This document shows positions 1 to 12,200 of a stretch of 64,000 nt of DNA, piece by piece. Each line of letters starts with the position of its first letter. The first letter of the stretch is position 1. Origin of the DNA: Turritopsis dohrnii. Taxonomy: Eukaryota; Cnidaria; Hydrozoa; Anthoathecata; Oceaniidae. The notes under the pieces are model-generated. The model worked only from the letters and a program-made list of their open reading frames with translations, did no database searches and was not told where the DNA came from. The DNA lies in contig BQMF02000004.1 in the NCBI GenBank assembly GCA_027922465.2, forward strand, positions 1,550,001-1,614,000. Reading direction: 5' to 3'. Both the position numbers and the translations under genes were made by a program.

Positions 1-1363
1 TCACACGGGAGGAGAGAAAAAAGGCACGTGCTAAATGAATAAAGTGAATAAAAAAAAACGTTCGATCTGACTAAAATAGATTAAAAGAAATCGATTAAAA
101 CAAATTAAGACAACTATTATGACAAAAGCAAAAAAAATATTTTGTATTTTTGTATTTTTTTACCTATCGGTTTAAACATTTTGATTGCTCGAAAAAAAGT
201 TCACCCGTCTCAGACAGTCAGGCAAGGATACATTAGGATACACTGGTAAACCGCACATGCTCCCACGTTCTCCCACTGCTGCTTTATGTCCAAAACGTTT
301 ACTCAGTTAGTTTCTTTGTATTTAGTTGATGTATTGTTTTCAAAGCCAAGTCAACGTGGTATATAAAAGTAACAATAATAATAAAAACAAAACGTTATTC
401 CTATTAGTTCATCAGCCAAAAAAAGTCACGTTCGATTGAGGGTTGCAATGTATTTGCTTTGAACTCACGTCGCACACACAAAAAAAATAATTTCGCTCAC
501 AACTCAATCTACCATTTTGCGTGACTTACAAACAAACGAACAAACAAACAGCCAGACGGAGAATCGGCTATTAATATATAGATTTCGTTTTAGATTTATA
601 GCAGGTATATGTGCGTAGGTGAGTTTTTGAACAAATGTGTATATTTTAGATGTATAAAAAATGAAATCTTCAGTATGACTGTTTTTGTTTTTCTTGAATC
701 GTTAACGATAAACTTATTTTACATTTTGCTGTTTCTTGATGTTTAAGATTGTTATGTTATGTTCGTGTTGTCTTTGTTGTTTTTCTACCGTTTCTCCTAT
801 CTTTAGAACATAGGCGTAAAAAACATGTCATCATGTGCTGCCTACGTCTGATGTTTCTGCAAATGAAGTTCGCTCTGTGACGTCATGATATTTATAACGA
901 AAGCTGTAATGGCGATTTAACTAAGTTGTTTTTTTAGTAGTTTTTTTCATTTGGAATACCTTTTATACATAAAAAGGTGTTCCTCTAGGATAAATGAAGT
1001 ATTTCATGCTCAAATTCAGAAAAGAAATTTTAAGGCTTAATTTCCCTTTAACACAAATTTATGAAATTTGGGTTAAGGTTTGGCGATGTCTGGTGGATTC
1101 AAGATGGTAAACTTACAACTTTATTGGTGCGACGGCTTTTGGAGCAAACGTTTGACTTTAACTAATTTTACAATGAAGGTCATTTGTAACCACAATCAAA
1201 AAATTGAAAATCATCACACAATAAAAAATTTTTATTTGAAATTTTTAAGATTAGTTGTTATGGGAAATTAATACGCAAAGCTATACTTATAACTTTCTAA
1301 AGGTTTCATCTGCAAAAGAAAAGATAATTACTTCATTAAAAGGTCATTAACATGTCAGTTAAT
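1..1363. other. No gene recognised (AT-rich)
   Basis: AT-rich sequence with no convincing coding stretch on either strand. It lies on the 3' side of gene A, so it may be intron or flank of that minus-strand gene, whose last exon is not visible. The short open frame at 1080-1271 has no family resemblance and AT-driven composition. Confidence 0.4.
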
Positions 1364-1569
1364 TGACTTTTAAGAATTTAATGAACCAAATCGTTGAGTT
1401 TTCCTTCAATATCTTTTCGAAGAACAAATATTTTGGCAAACATTTTATATTAATAGATAGGTCATGAAAAGCTCTTTCTTGTGATATAAAATTCACAATA
1501 TTTTATCAGACATGTAATGAGAAATTCGCCTTGAAAGTTGGTGGATAAGACATTTTGATACACACTGTA
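1364..1569 (-). mobile_element. Mariner-type MITE, copy 1 (one end lost)
   Basis: On the minus strand this copy matches the complete MITE at 46173-46409 almost base for base over about 200 bp. The end at 1533-1567 carries the same terminal inverted repeat, reading CAGTGTG from the outside, next to TA. The other terminal repeat is replaced by unrelated sequence, so this copy is truncated. No coding capacity. TA flanks and CAGTGTG ends fit the Tc1/mariner group. Confidence 0.7.
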
Positions 1570-2983
1570 CAAAACAAGTTGAATCATTTAAGTGTTCAAG
1601 AAATCATTTTTTTAAAATACAGGGTATCTCAGAAAGACTTGCAAGTGCTGCAAGGATTTCCCCATGTCTGTGGCTGGCCAGTGAGTCAATTATTCTGTGT
1701 GTAATGTCGCAGTTATTTTCGCCCTTTCTTGTAATTCTTAAGGTTTTCAGTTCAAAAATAGAAACTTTGATTCTTAGCATTAATTCTTGAACGATAAGCC
1801 TTCATAATTTAATAATCTTTTGCGCTGACCTTAAAGCCTAGGGCCTTTTGTTATTTTACTTAATCATCGCATTACGGCAATTTCAAATAAAAATCTTAGA
1901 AGGTGTGACTTCTTAACTTTTCATTTCTTCCACTGACGGAAAATTTTTTTACGTCAAGTTCGATATCCACTCATAAGGTTTTACATGGAAAACGTTTTTC
2001 CCGAATAGATTGTAAATGGCGTTACATCAAAGTTTGGTTGAAATGTTAGTTCCTAATCAATAAAACTTGAGATTTTTAAAGTTGGAGTGTCAGATACAAA
2101 TAAAAGTTTGTGATGATGTCTTTCTTTTCTTGTTAATGTTCATATTACTTTATATTGTTCTGCTTTCTTCTGGAATTTTGAGTGGCAGTAAAAGAAAAAG
2201 AAAATTAAATAAAAAACTTTAACTAACTCATCGATCGTTTGCTCGTTGACATATGCAAGCTTCTGGTTATACTATGTACAAAAATAAACCAGTTGTGTAC
2301 TTTGAATTTTCTTTGGAACTTTTGGTGAAGAACAGTTGATCTGGATGTAACAGTTGATCTGGAAGTATTTCAGAATCAATATAAGTCGCGTATTTTGCTG
2401 GAATGACTTCAAATCAAATACAAGTTTATTATGTTGGTGATAAAAAAAAGTGATACATGAAATTTTGACCACAAGTACATTTGCAAAAATTTTATATATA
2501 TTTTAGTGAAATTATGAAACGGTAAAACTGTTACGAAACTGTTACAAACGATGTAGACCATTTCTCCATTTGTCTGCAGAAAATAGCCCTGCACGATTTT
2601 TCCAATTGTTTCTGTTTAATCTGTTTGTTTTGATTTTTTATTGTAGATATCATTGAAGCAGATTCTGTCACACATTGGTATGTACCATACTGGTATATTT
2701 ATGTAGCTTGCACAGAAACTTTTCTGGTAAAGAGATCGGTCTCAGACCTAATATATAAAACAGCAAAAAAAGACATAAAGCAAATATATTTATATTTTCT
2801 TTCTCACCTGTTTAACTTTATCTCAACAGGAAGTAAGTCAATTCTATTGTTTGATAAACATAAGTAGACAGACCAATTTAATTAGTGCGAAAATCTTTCT
2901 TGAGCAACGCCATAATATGCTTATTTTCGATTTGCATGTTTAGAGTACTAAGTTAGACCAATATCAAACAAAACGTAATATAC
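1570..2983. other. No gene recognised; probable intron of gene A
   Basis: Follows the splice donor of the last gene A exon found. No phase-1 minus-strand exon with domain similarity was found here. A mariner-like terminal motif (acagggtatctcagaaag) begins near 1619 without a visible partner. Confidence 0.35.
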
Positions 2984-3262
2984 CTGCTTGTCCTGTTCTG
3001 ATTGATTTCGTTACGTTTTCTGAAGACACATTCAGCCTATTGTGAGCAATAACTGTGATATTGTACCATGTGTAAGGCTCCAAACCAGGTTCTGTTCTTG
3101 AAGTGACTGAAGAATTGAACGATGTGGTATTGCCATTAAACAGCACCGAAAATGTCGTTGTTGGAAAACTTGTGTATTCATCCTGAAAACCAGGACTAAG
3201 CCAGTACGTTATAGTTGTTGAAGTTGCTGTTATTTTGGAAATAACAGGTTGATTGACTGTAC
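2984..3262 (-). CDS. Gene A exon: fibronectin type III domain
   Basis: Single phase 1-1 exon with acceptor TTTTTCAG and donor GTATAT. The translation shows the FN3 core: a proline early in strand A (NQPVIS), tryptophan in strand B/C (ITYWLSPG), then LEPYTWYNITVIAHN, the conserved L-x-P-x-T-x-Y-x-x-x-V pattern of strands E-F. Several N-glycosylation sequons (NTT, NSS, NIT, NVS) indicate an extracellular domain. It is the last exon of gene A found in the window. Confidence 0.75.
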
Positions 3263-6200
3263 CTGAAAAAGGTTCATAAGTATTAATAATGTAAATTGCT
3301 GATAAAGGAATTTTCTGCGTTTCAACTACTTACTATTCAAACCAGAATGTATAACATATGTCTTTTTTGTTGCTTCAACACCATTCTCATATGAAACTGA
3401 ACAAATGTAACTGATGTTGCAGGTTGTTATTTTGTCAGCGTTTACAACACATGGTACATCGTTGTTCACTACAAACTCTGTAATGTTTTGATAGATGATC
3501 AGTGTAGAAACAAAACTTCCATTAACATCTGCTGAATTTCCTTTTAAAACTGAAGAATGATAATTTTCGAAAGATGGGTTGGTTATGCCATCAAATTTCC
3601 ATGAATAAACCAACTTCGGTTGCGAAGTTATTTCGCACGTCATTGAGGCAGATTCAGTTACTTTCATATGAATCGGCTTGATTTTAATAATTTCGGGAGA
3701 TCCACCTGTTAATGCAAAATAGATAAAGTTATAGAACACCCTATCTTATTATAACAATCGGCGTTGTGCATACCAATTTTATTTTATACATTTTGTTGTT
3801 TTTTTACGGTCAATTTCTTCTCATTTCTTCAAATTTCTTCGTAAAGCCAGGAAGAAGTGCGATTACTTTTTTAACGATTATTATATAAGTTTATTATTAT
3901 AAACGGTGCTGATCGTTTTCATTGACTAATAAAGGAAAACTCTTAAAATGCGCTGATTTGATTGGTTGAATCGAATTGTCAGCATCCGCTGTTATTTCCA
4001 CGGGGAAACAGGTCTATACATACGAAGGTTTTATTAAAATCGTTTATTGCTAAACTTTTACTGTTATTGAATAAAAGAACAGGTTGTACATGCGTGAGTG
4101 AGTTAGATGTATTGATGTATTTTATTATGCATGTATATAAATGTTTGTTTGCAATGTAAATGCAATAGTTTTTATGTCAGTGGAAAACGAAGAATAAATA
4201 ACGAGTGGAAGAATGTACCTTATCGGGGAAAAACAGTCGGGGGAAAGTGACCAATTTGTTTTTCTGGGGGGTGACTAAAATTCAGGGAAAAGTGAAAAGT
4301 GACTAATTTCAAAAATTGGTCAGGGAAAAGTGACTAAAATTTCCTTAGGTGACTAAAGTTTTCCCTAACTAAAATTTGCCCCAACTAAATTTATACCTAC
4401 TATTTTTCCCTTATAAGGTATATTAACATTTAAACATCCAGCACATGTTTCACATATGAATTTCAATATGAATAACAATAAAAAAAGAAGATATAGGTTG
4501 TCTTTATCTCTATAGCAGTACAACTCTGAAACTCCTGCCGAATCAGTTTTTTGTTTGCAACAATAGAATTTTAGTTTGAACTTTCTTCTTGCGCTTTAAA
4601 CCACTGATTCAACAATCCTTGCAACACCAGTGCAAGAAAGGCATCAAGTTGATCTCATTGATATTCATAGAAGATGCTATATGGAATTCAATGGAAAGTT
4701 ACATCGTTTTATTCTGACATTGATGGGTGTATTTAGCATGTAAGATTTTAAGTAAGTAAGTGAGTAAACCAGTAAGTAAACGAGAGTCCTAGTGGCTTCC
4801 GCATACAACGGTGGCTCCTTCGACCGGTCCACAGCTAACCCTTATTAACTGTCCACCAAAGATGCGTGTAGCGTTGCTTTTACTTGCCCCAGCATTTGTC
4901 CCGTCTAGGTAAGGGGAAGCAGCTTCATGATACGATAAGTTGATTGAAATCAAACATGGTCGCAGTTTTCAATCTGGTTTGTTTAGACCCTTATTTAGAC
5001 AAAATTCAAGACGTTGCATATGAGTTAAAATTGATCTACTCGGAGCAAGGTAAACCTTCAATACTTCAATGTGACAGAGGAGGAGAGTTTAAAAAACATG
5101 TGAATTGGTAAAGGGGTAGGGTAAGGTAAGTTTGTACTCAGATATTGGTATGTGTATGAGTTCAAACACTATACCAAACACTTTGATTATTCTCATTTAC
5201 AGTACTTTTGACTACGACAATTTGTCGAAGTAATCCTTTGAACGTGGTCGAGTGGTATACCATCTCATAAAGCAATCTTTTACTGCCACGCCGTATCACT
5301 CACATTCATTTTTTAAGGATCACTAATGATCGACACAACCAGAATGTGTTATTCCGCATCGATAATTGTTTCGTACATAACTTTGTTCATTTGCATGCGC
5401 TAGAATACTCGCTAGTGTAAAAAGCAGTTCCTAAACCTATGCACAAACTCTAAGAAACAACAATGCAGTGTATTCTTCCATACCTACTCAGAAATGGTAA
5501 AATGACGGCGAGACCTTGGGAAAAACAAATACATATACACTAAATGAATTACCCCACTTGTATTTCCTTTTATTCTTTTCCATTTACCTGAACACTTCGT
5601 CGGGCAATTCTTCTTCTTAAGTCTCCCTCATTACTGCTAATGTTTTCTTTAGGTGATACATCTTGACTATCTTGACCTCTTTTTAGGTTGAAAGATCACA
5701 CTGAACCTTAAGAAATAAAACCCACTACGACTTCTCAACCTTCTCAAAAACAGGTAAGAATTGGGTAAACGCTGATCCATCTAAGAATTATTTAGTGGAT
5801 TCTGAAGAGTCTTAAATTTTCCATTTTGCATGGTAAACAAAGATGTTTAAAAGAAGAACGTCATTCATATTAACAAGCCTATTAATTTTTGTGGTTGGTG
5901 TTAAGGCAGATGGTCATTTACAACCGAATCTAACCTTGCTGAAACAAATGCCAGCTGTTAAGAAAGAGAGATGGTCCGCGCCGATTTCTTATTACCGCAA
6001 TCATGACTGTACGTTTCGTCTTCTAATATCTGGCGATATCGAGTCGAATCCCGGACCAGCACCGAAGTGCCCACAATGTGTCAAAACAATAAAGAGCAAC
6101 CAAAAAACACACGTATGTGAAATTTGCTTTCAGTCATCGCATTCTAAATGTGTAACCAAAATCAAACATCAAATTGCAAGACAGTCTTGGACTTGCCATA

Positions 6201-9200
6201 ATTGTATAGGGTATGCACTTCCTTTCCATAACATGAGAAGTTTGGCAGACCTAAAGACCACTGATACCCCTCTAACAGAACAGTTACAGATTAATGGCCA
6301 ATATGATCATCAAATCAATCTCAACCACTGGTATATAGCTCATCTCAATACTCGATCTATTTGCTCAACTTTTGATGAATTTCAAATATTCATGAACACT
6401 CACAATTTTGACATTATCTCCTTATCCGAAACCTGGCTAAGAAATGATGACAATCTCCTAAAGTACGTTCAAATACCAGATTATCAACTCACCTACAAAA
6501 ATCGGGGTGAAAGGCGAGGTGGTGGCGTCGGAATTTTTGTCAAAAATCATATCAAATTCAAAGTTCGCAACGATCTCAATAACATCGATTCCGACCTAGA
6601 ACACCTATGGATAGAAGTTGCTGGAAAAAACAAGAACAGTTCCTTTCTCCTTGGTACGTTTTACCAACCAAGTTCAGTTGAGAAGGAAAAAAGAATCTGG
6701 CTAGAAAAATTTGATCGTACCATTGCGCAAGTTCATACAAAATGGCTAGGGCCTCTGATTATCACCGGTGACTTCAACATCAACCTGCTAAAACCTCAGC
6801 AACAGCAGTTACAATCAACCACAACATATCTTGATATCCTACAGAGTTACAACCTGACGCAGCACATCTCTGAACCGACAAGAGAGGGGAAATCACTTAT
6901 TGATCATATCATGACAAACTTTCCATCAAAAATATCTCGGCATGGTGTCCTCCCTGCTGACACAATAAGCGACCATGATGCACCGTTTATTACAGCCAAC
7001 ATACGGAAAGAGCGATACGAAAAAAGATACAAATATATACGCAATGAAAAGAACTTCAATTTACATGACTAAATTACTGATTTCAGTCGTCTGCCTCTGA
7101 ACCTGATCTATGCTTTTGATGATCCTGAAGATCAAATATCAGTCCTGAATGATCTCATCACCACATGTATCGATGAACATGCTCCACTTAAGCGCACAAA
7201 GATTACTCGCCCTCCTGCTCCCTGGATGAAAAACCCAGAAATAACTCTACTCCAAAACGAAAGAGACACATTTCGTGATGTCGCCCATCGCACACAAGAA
7301 GAAGAGGCATGGACGAATTTCAGAGCAGCTCGAAATAAACTGAAACAAGTAATCAAATCAGCAAAAAGTAACTTTACAAAAGCAGCTCTTTCGTCAAAGA
7401 AACCGAAAGAAGTTTGGCAAACAATCCATCGGATACTGTCACCCAGTCCAAAAATAATAAAGTTCGATCCAGAAGCACTCAATGATTATTACACCGCCCT
7501 TGCCGAATCAATATCCACCGTAAAAGAAGTACCAATAGATCATCTGAATACTCCTGACCAAAACAACGCTTTCAAAATCAATCCTGTTACTACTAAAGAT
7601 ATAGAAAGAGAGCTTCAACAACTCCGTAATGACTGCTCGACTGGACACGATAATATACCAGTCAAGTTTATTAAACCCGTCAAAGATTCTCTGGCATCTC
7701 CAATCACTAACATCATCAACAACTGCATCGCCAAGTCAGTATTCCCATCCAATTGGAAAATCAGTCGAGTGTGTCCGATTCCAAAGGTAGAACATCCTCA
7801 AGCACCACAAGACTTCCGGCCAATATCTGTTCTCCCCATTCTCTCAAAAGTCTTCGAGAGGGTAATCCTACGGCAAACAACAAAACACATCGAAAATCTT
7901 AACATCTACAAGGACACGCAGTCAGGTTTCCGAAAAGGTCATTCTACAACGTCACTGCTACTAAGAATGAAAGACGATATCATGAAGTCGATGAAAAGAA
8001 GCGAAATCACCTTAGCTGTCCTCGCAGACTACTCAAAAGCCTTTGACACCGTACACCATCAGCTGTTATTGATCAAACTTAAGGAACACAACTTCGCCAA
8101 CTCTGCGATCAAGTTGATAGAAAGTTATCTGTCTGGACGTAAGCAATTTGTTCAAATTGATGATATTAAGTCTACCACCAAGGATATCAACTATGGTGTA
8201 CCACAGGGAAGCATTCTTGGTCCGATGTTATTTAACCTTTACGTAACCAGTATGTCCAACCACGTCCGTAGTACGTGCCTTCAATATGCAGATGATACCA
8301 ACATCTATCAGCACTGCAAGCATAAGAACATTAGAGATTGCGCACAAAGTCTCGAAGACGACTTGAACTCCCTTGCAAGCTGGTCAACAGAGAACAACCT
8401 GATCTTCAACCAACTCAAAACAAAATCTATGTTATTTGCCACGCCTGCCATGTTCAAAGCACACAATCTCGGTGATCCGAACACATATAAAATTAGTCAC
8501 CTTGACCGGACAATAGAACGAGAGAAGACGACGAAAATACTTGGAGTCATCTTTGATGAAAAACTTCAATGGAAAGATCATATAAATAAGCTGTTGTCTT
8601 GCGGTTATTCGACGCTGAGAATGATAAAAAAAATCAAAAGATTCACGCCATTCCACCTGAGGAAAAGTTTAGCTGAAATGTTGATCTTCACTAAACTTGA
8701 CTACTGCAACATCGTATTCATGGAATCGTCCGAAGAATTGAAGAAACGGCTGCAAAAACTTCAGAATGCAGCAACAAGTTACGTCACCAACCACTATAGT
8801 AGAACTTCTAACACCGTCAACCTAAACTGGCTTCCGATCAAAGAAAGAATGGAGTTTTCAGCAGCAAAAATAGCATACAAATCTATCTACGATGAGCACT
8901 GGCCTGAACATCTGCAGAATCGGTTTCGTGAACCAAATGAACGTCTACGAAATGCAGGAAATTTTAAACTGCCGACGTCAAATATCAAGAACTCATTTCT
9001 AGACGTAACTAGCAAAGTATTCAACAATTTGCCATTGAACACACGTAATGAAATTAATTCTATAAACTTCATCAGAAAATGCAAGAGATACCTTCACGAC
9101 AAAGCTCTTGCCAGAACAATTGCTGATTGACAAAATATTGATAATTAATGTTGTGTTAATTTGTATTTTCACGTTCTTTTATATAACACACATCATGCAC

Positions 9201-9263
9201 AATTTCATACGCTATTTCAGGAGAAGAGCCAATGTAATATATTTGGAACTTGAAATATAAACA

Positions 9264-9296
<33 letters not shown>

Positions 9297-12200
9297 TGAA
9301 AACTTCATTAATAAACAAAATCAAGTTTGAGACAAAACCGAAAAAGCGTCGACGAAGTCTGCTAGTCGTGATATCGAGAGAACAGGGGCGGACGCAGCAT
9401 TATTTTATAGGTACGGCTCAACCTTGTGGATTCCAATAAGAATTCCGATTCCCCGATTTTTCTCTTAACTGCATTAACTGCATCATTATATTAAACGTCT
9501 AAAATACCAAACACACTGTACGATTACACATTCCTTTCGTTGCACGAAGACTTTACTAGCATTCTCATTTTCGAAAGCAAATTTATTTCACCCAAGCAAA
9601 ACGGAGTACAAAATTGAACTAAGAGGCTAAAAAACAGTATAATTTAAAAAAATAACGAAAATTGGCACCATAAATTTTGTGAAAACTAATCTCACTAAGA
9701 ATGCAGTTTTCCTATAAATTCATGGTGCATTATAATTTTCCGCCCTCTATGTTGATTTTCGTCCCACACTCCTCCTTGACTTCTTACTCTTCTCGACATC
9801 CTTTGACACTTTTCCACATACACCTCTAGCGCTTCATTAAATCTAGGTCGATCTGTTGGTGTTTGTGCTAAAAAGACAAAAGGTGAACAAATTCAAAATT
9901 AAAATATCTTATATATGGTGAATTAGAATTAGTTTTAAGTCTCCCACCATTTATTTATTTTTTAAATCCATAAATTAAATAGTATGTTCTCATAGAATAT
10001 ATACATACAGTGAATATAGTCAAGACATACCAAAACAGAACTGTCACATAAAATAATTCTTCCTATTCTACTTGTATGTTTTCAGTAGACAATCGACCAC
10101 ACTCCGCAAAACAAAATCCTCTCTTAGACAAAGGCTTCTTAGTAGAATCATAACAGGCTTTATCATCAAGTATAGGAAAACATTTTTTTCTCTTTATTTC
10201 TTCTAAAATCTGGTTAGATATCAGATTCCCACAATACTGATTCAGATCACTTGGAAATGGAAGTATATAGTATTCTTTTTCTAGATAATTCCAAATCACA
10301 TCTATACAATTTGATGCAAACTTATATCCACTGAATTCTACCATTTGTTTCATTCAATTACCAATCATGACATGCATGGAATAAAACTACCAGAACATAA
10401 CGACCTTGTCAACACACGAAAACATTTCTTTGACTAAAGCTGATTTCCCACCAAAGAGCAGTTGGGGAATTTCAAAACCAACAGAATAAGCATCTAGCCA
10501 TTTCAACTGAAATGACCATCCATCTGTTTTGTCTTTTCGAGCTCAAAAACATTGTCAATAAATGATTTTATATCCTGGGGAGAACCTGCAGAGGACGTGT
10601 CAATGTGGGTTGTAACATCATCATACAATAATGCTAATTCTTCATGGCTTTCCTTAGCTTTGTCTGTAGAAGAAAATAAACTCAATTGGCATGTTGAAAA
10701 AATTTGTTCAATCTTGGGCAACTATTCCTTCTAAGCTGAAGGTTTTCTTTGAATCTTAGATGTTCCTGCGGTTCCTTTTCTTTTATAAAGAAACCCAGGA
10801 ACCAACAGAACATAGTGATTATGCGAAAAGTGCTTGAGATTGATATCCCCTCAAAAGAAAACAAAATATGGATTGTGAGATAAGATTCATCCAGCTTACA
10901 CTAACAGGCCACACTAATAGTATTTGGTTTCAATTTTATTCACAAAGTAGGTGCATAATGGGTGCATGACTTATGTATGACTGGTGGAAGTCCCAACAAA
11001 CACAAGACAGAACACCAATTTTGTTCCTCGCAAATTTGAATTGCTTGTTCCTCATAAACCCTCATTAATTCACTGCTGAATTTTTTCCAAATAAAGCTAA
11101 CAACACATAGCTATACGAATGCTCATCATCAGTGAAAAATCTCAAAATAATTGCATTATATATATATCTAATGAAATTAAATATCACAAAATAAAGTAGT
11201 TTTTGATCACTGCCAAAAGGTACCATGTTTAAAAAACATAATAAGTTTGTGTAGTAAGCAAGTGGGGAGAGAAATGGCTGGTCACATTCAATTCCACAAA
11301 AACGAAACTTCTATCTGTAAATCATACTAAAGATCCCTTTTTACCGTCAATTTCATGAATGGCACCCAGTTGGAAGAAAACAACTCCTTTCATCTCCTCG
11401 GCATCACTTTTTCACAGGACTTCTCCTGGCGCTCCTACATTGAGGCAATCGCTAAGTCAGCCTCGATGAAGGTGGGCTCCCTTCTTCGTGCAAGAGCATA
11501 CCTCAGCCCTGATGCCATTCTTTACCTCTATAAATCTACTATTCGACCTTGTATTGAGTATTGTTGCCATATCTGGGGTGGTGCACCCTCTGATTCTCTA
11601 AATTTTTTAGATCGTATCCAGAAAAGAATCTGTAATGCTGTAGGTGATGAACTTGCAAGTAAACTTGACACACTCTCCCATCGCAGATCTGTGGCATCTC
11701 TTTGCCTCTTTTATAAATACTTTTACGGAAAATGTTCAACTGAGCTCTCTTCTCTCATCCCTGCATTAAAGACTTTCAAGCGAAACACAAGATATTCATC
11801 TAATTGCCATGATCACACTGTCAGCATCCCAAAATCATCAAAGAATTTTTACCAACAAAGTTTCATTCCTCGCTCCTCCACTCTCTGGAATTCTTTACCC
11901 CAGTCTGTTTTTCCTTCTCATTATAATTTTCAACACTTTAAATGTAATGTCCATCGTCACCTTTCCTCCTTGTACCTCAATACACATTAGTGGTTTTAAA
12001 CCTTGTATTGAGCGACTAATTAAAAAAAAAAAAAAAAGTCCAACGACTCTGAGTAAAATCCCAACCAGGAGTTTAGCAAGGCAAAAAAATAATAAATAAA
12101 AAGAAGCTCCACATAGGAATTCTTCAAAATTTTCAAAATTTTGTTTTTCGTCAAAGTTACAAATATAAAAAGCCTTGCATGTGAATGAAAATAAAAAAAC

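Larger units (their letters stand above)
5843..9295 (+). mobile_element. APE-type non-LTR retrotransposon (LINE), nearly intact
   Basis: A single reading frame runs from 5843 to 9130, broken only by a TAA at 7070-7072; both halves are in the same frame, about 1095 codons in all. Order: signal-peptide-like N terminus, 2A-like peptide, PHD-type zinc finger, APE-like endonuclease, reverse transcriptase, C-terminal region. The 3' end is an (ATT)n tract at 9264-9295. The layout fits the CR1/L2/Rex1 group in a broad sense. It sits in the long gene A intron, antisense to that gene. With one nonsense codon it looks young. The 5' boundary is not defined. Confidence 0.85.

Noticed and set aside
7132..7482. 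116-residue minus-strand frame
   Set aside because: Shadow of the LINE ORF on the other strand.
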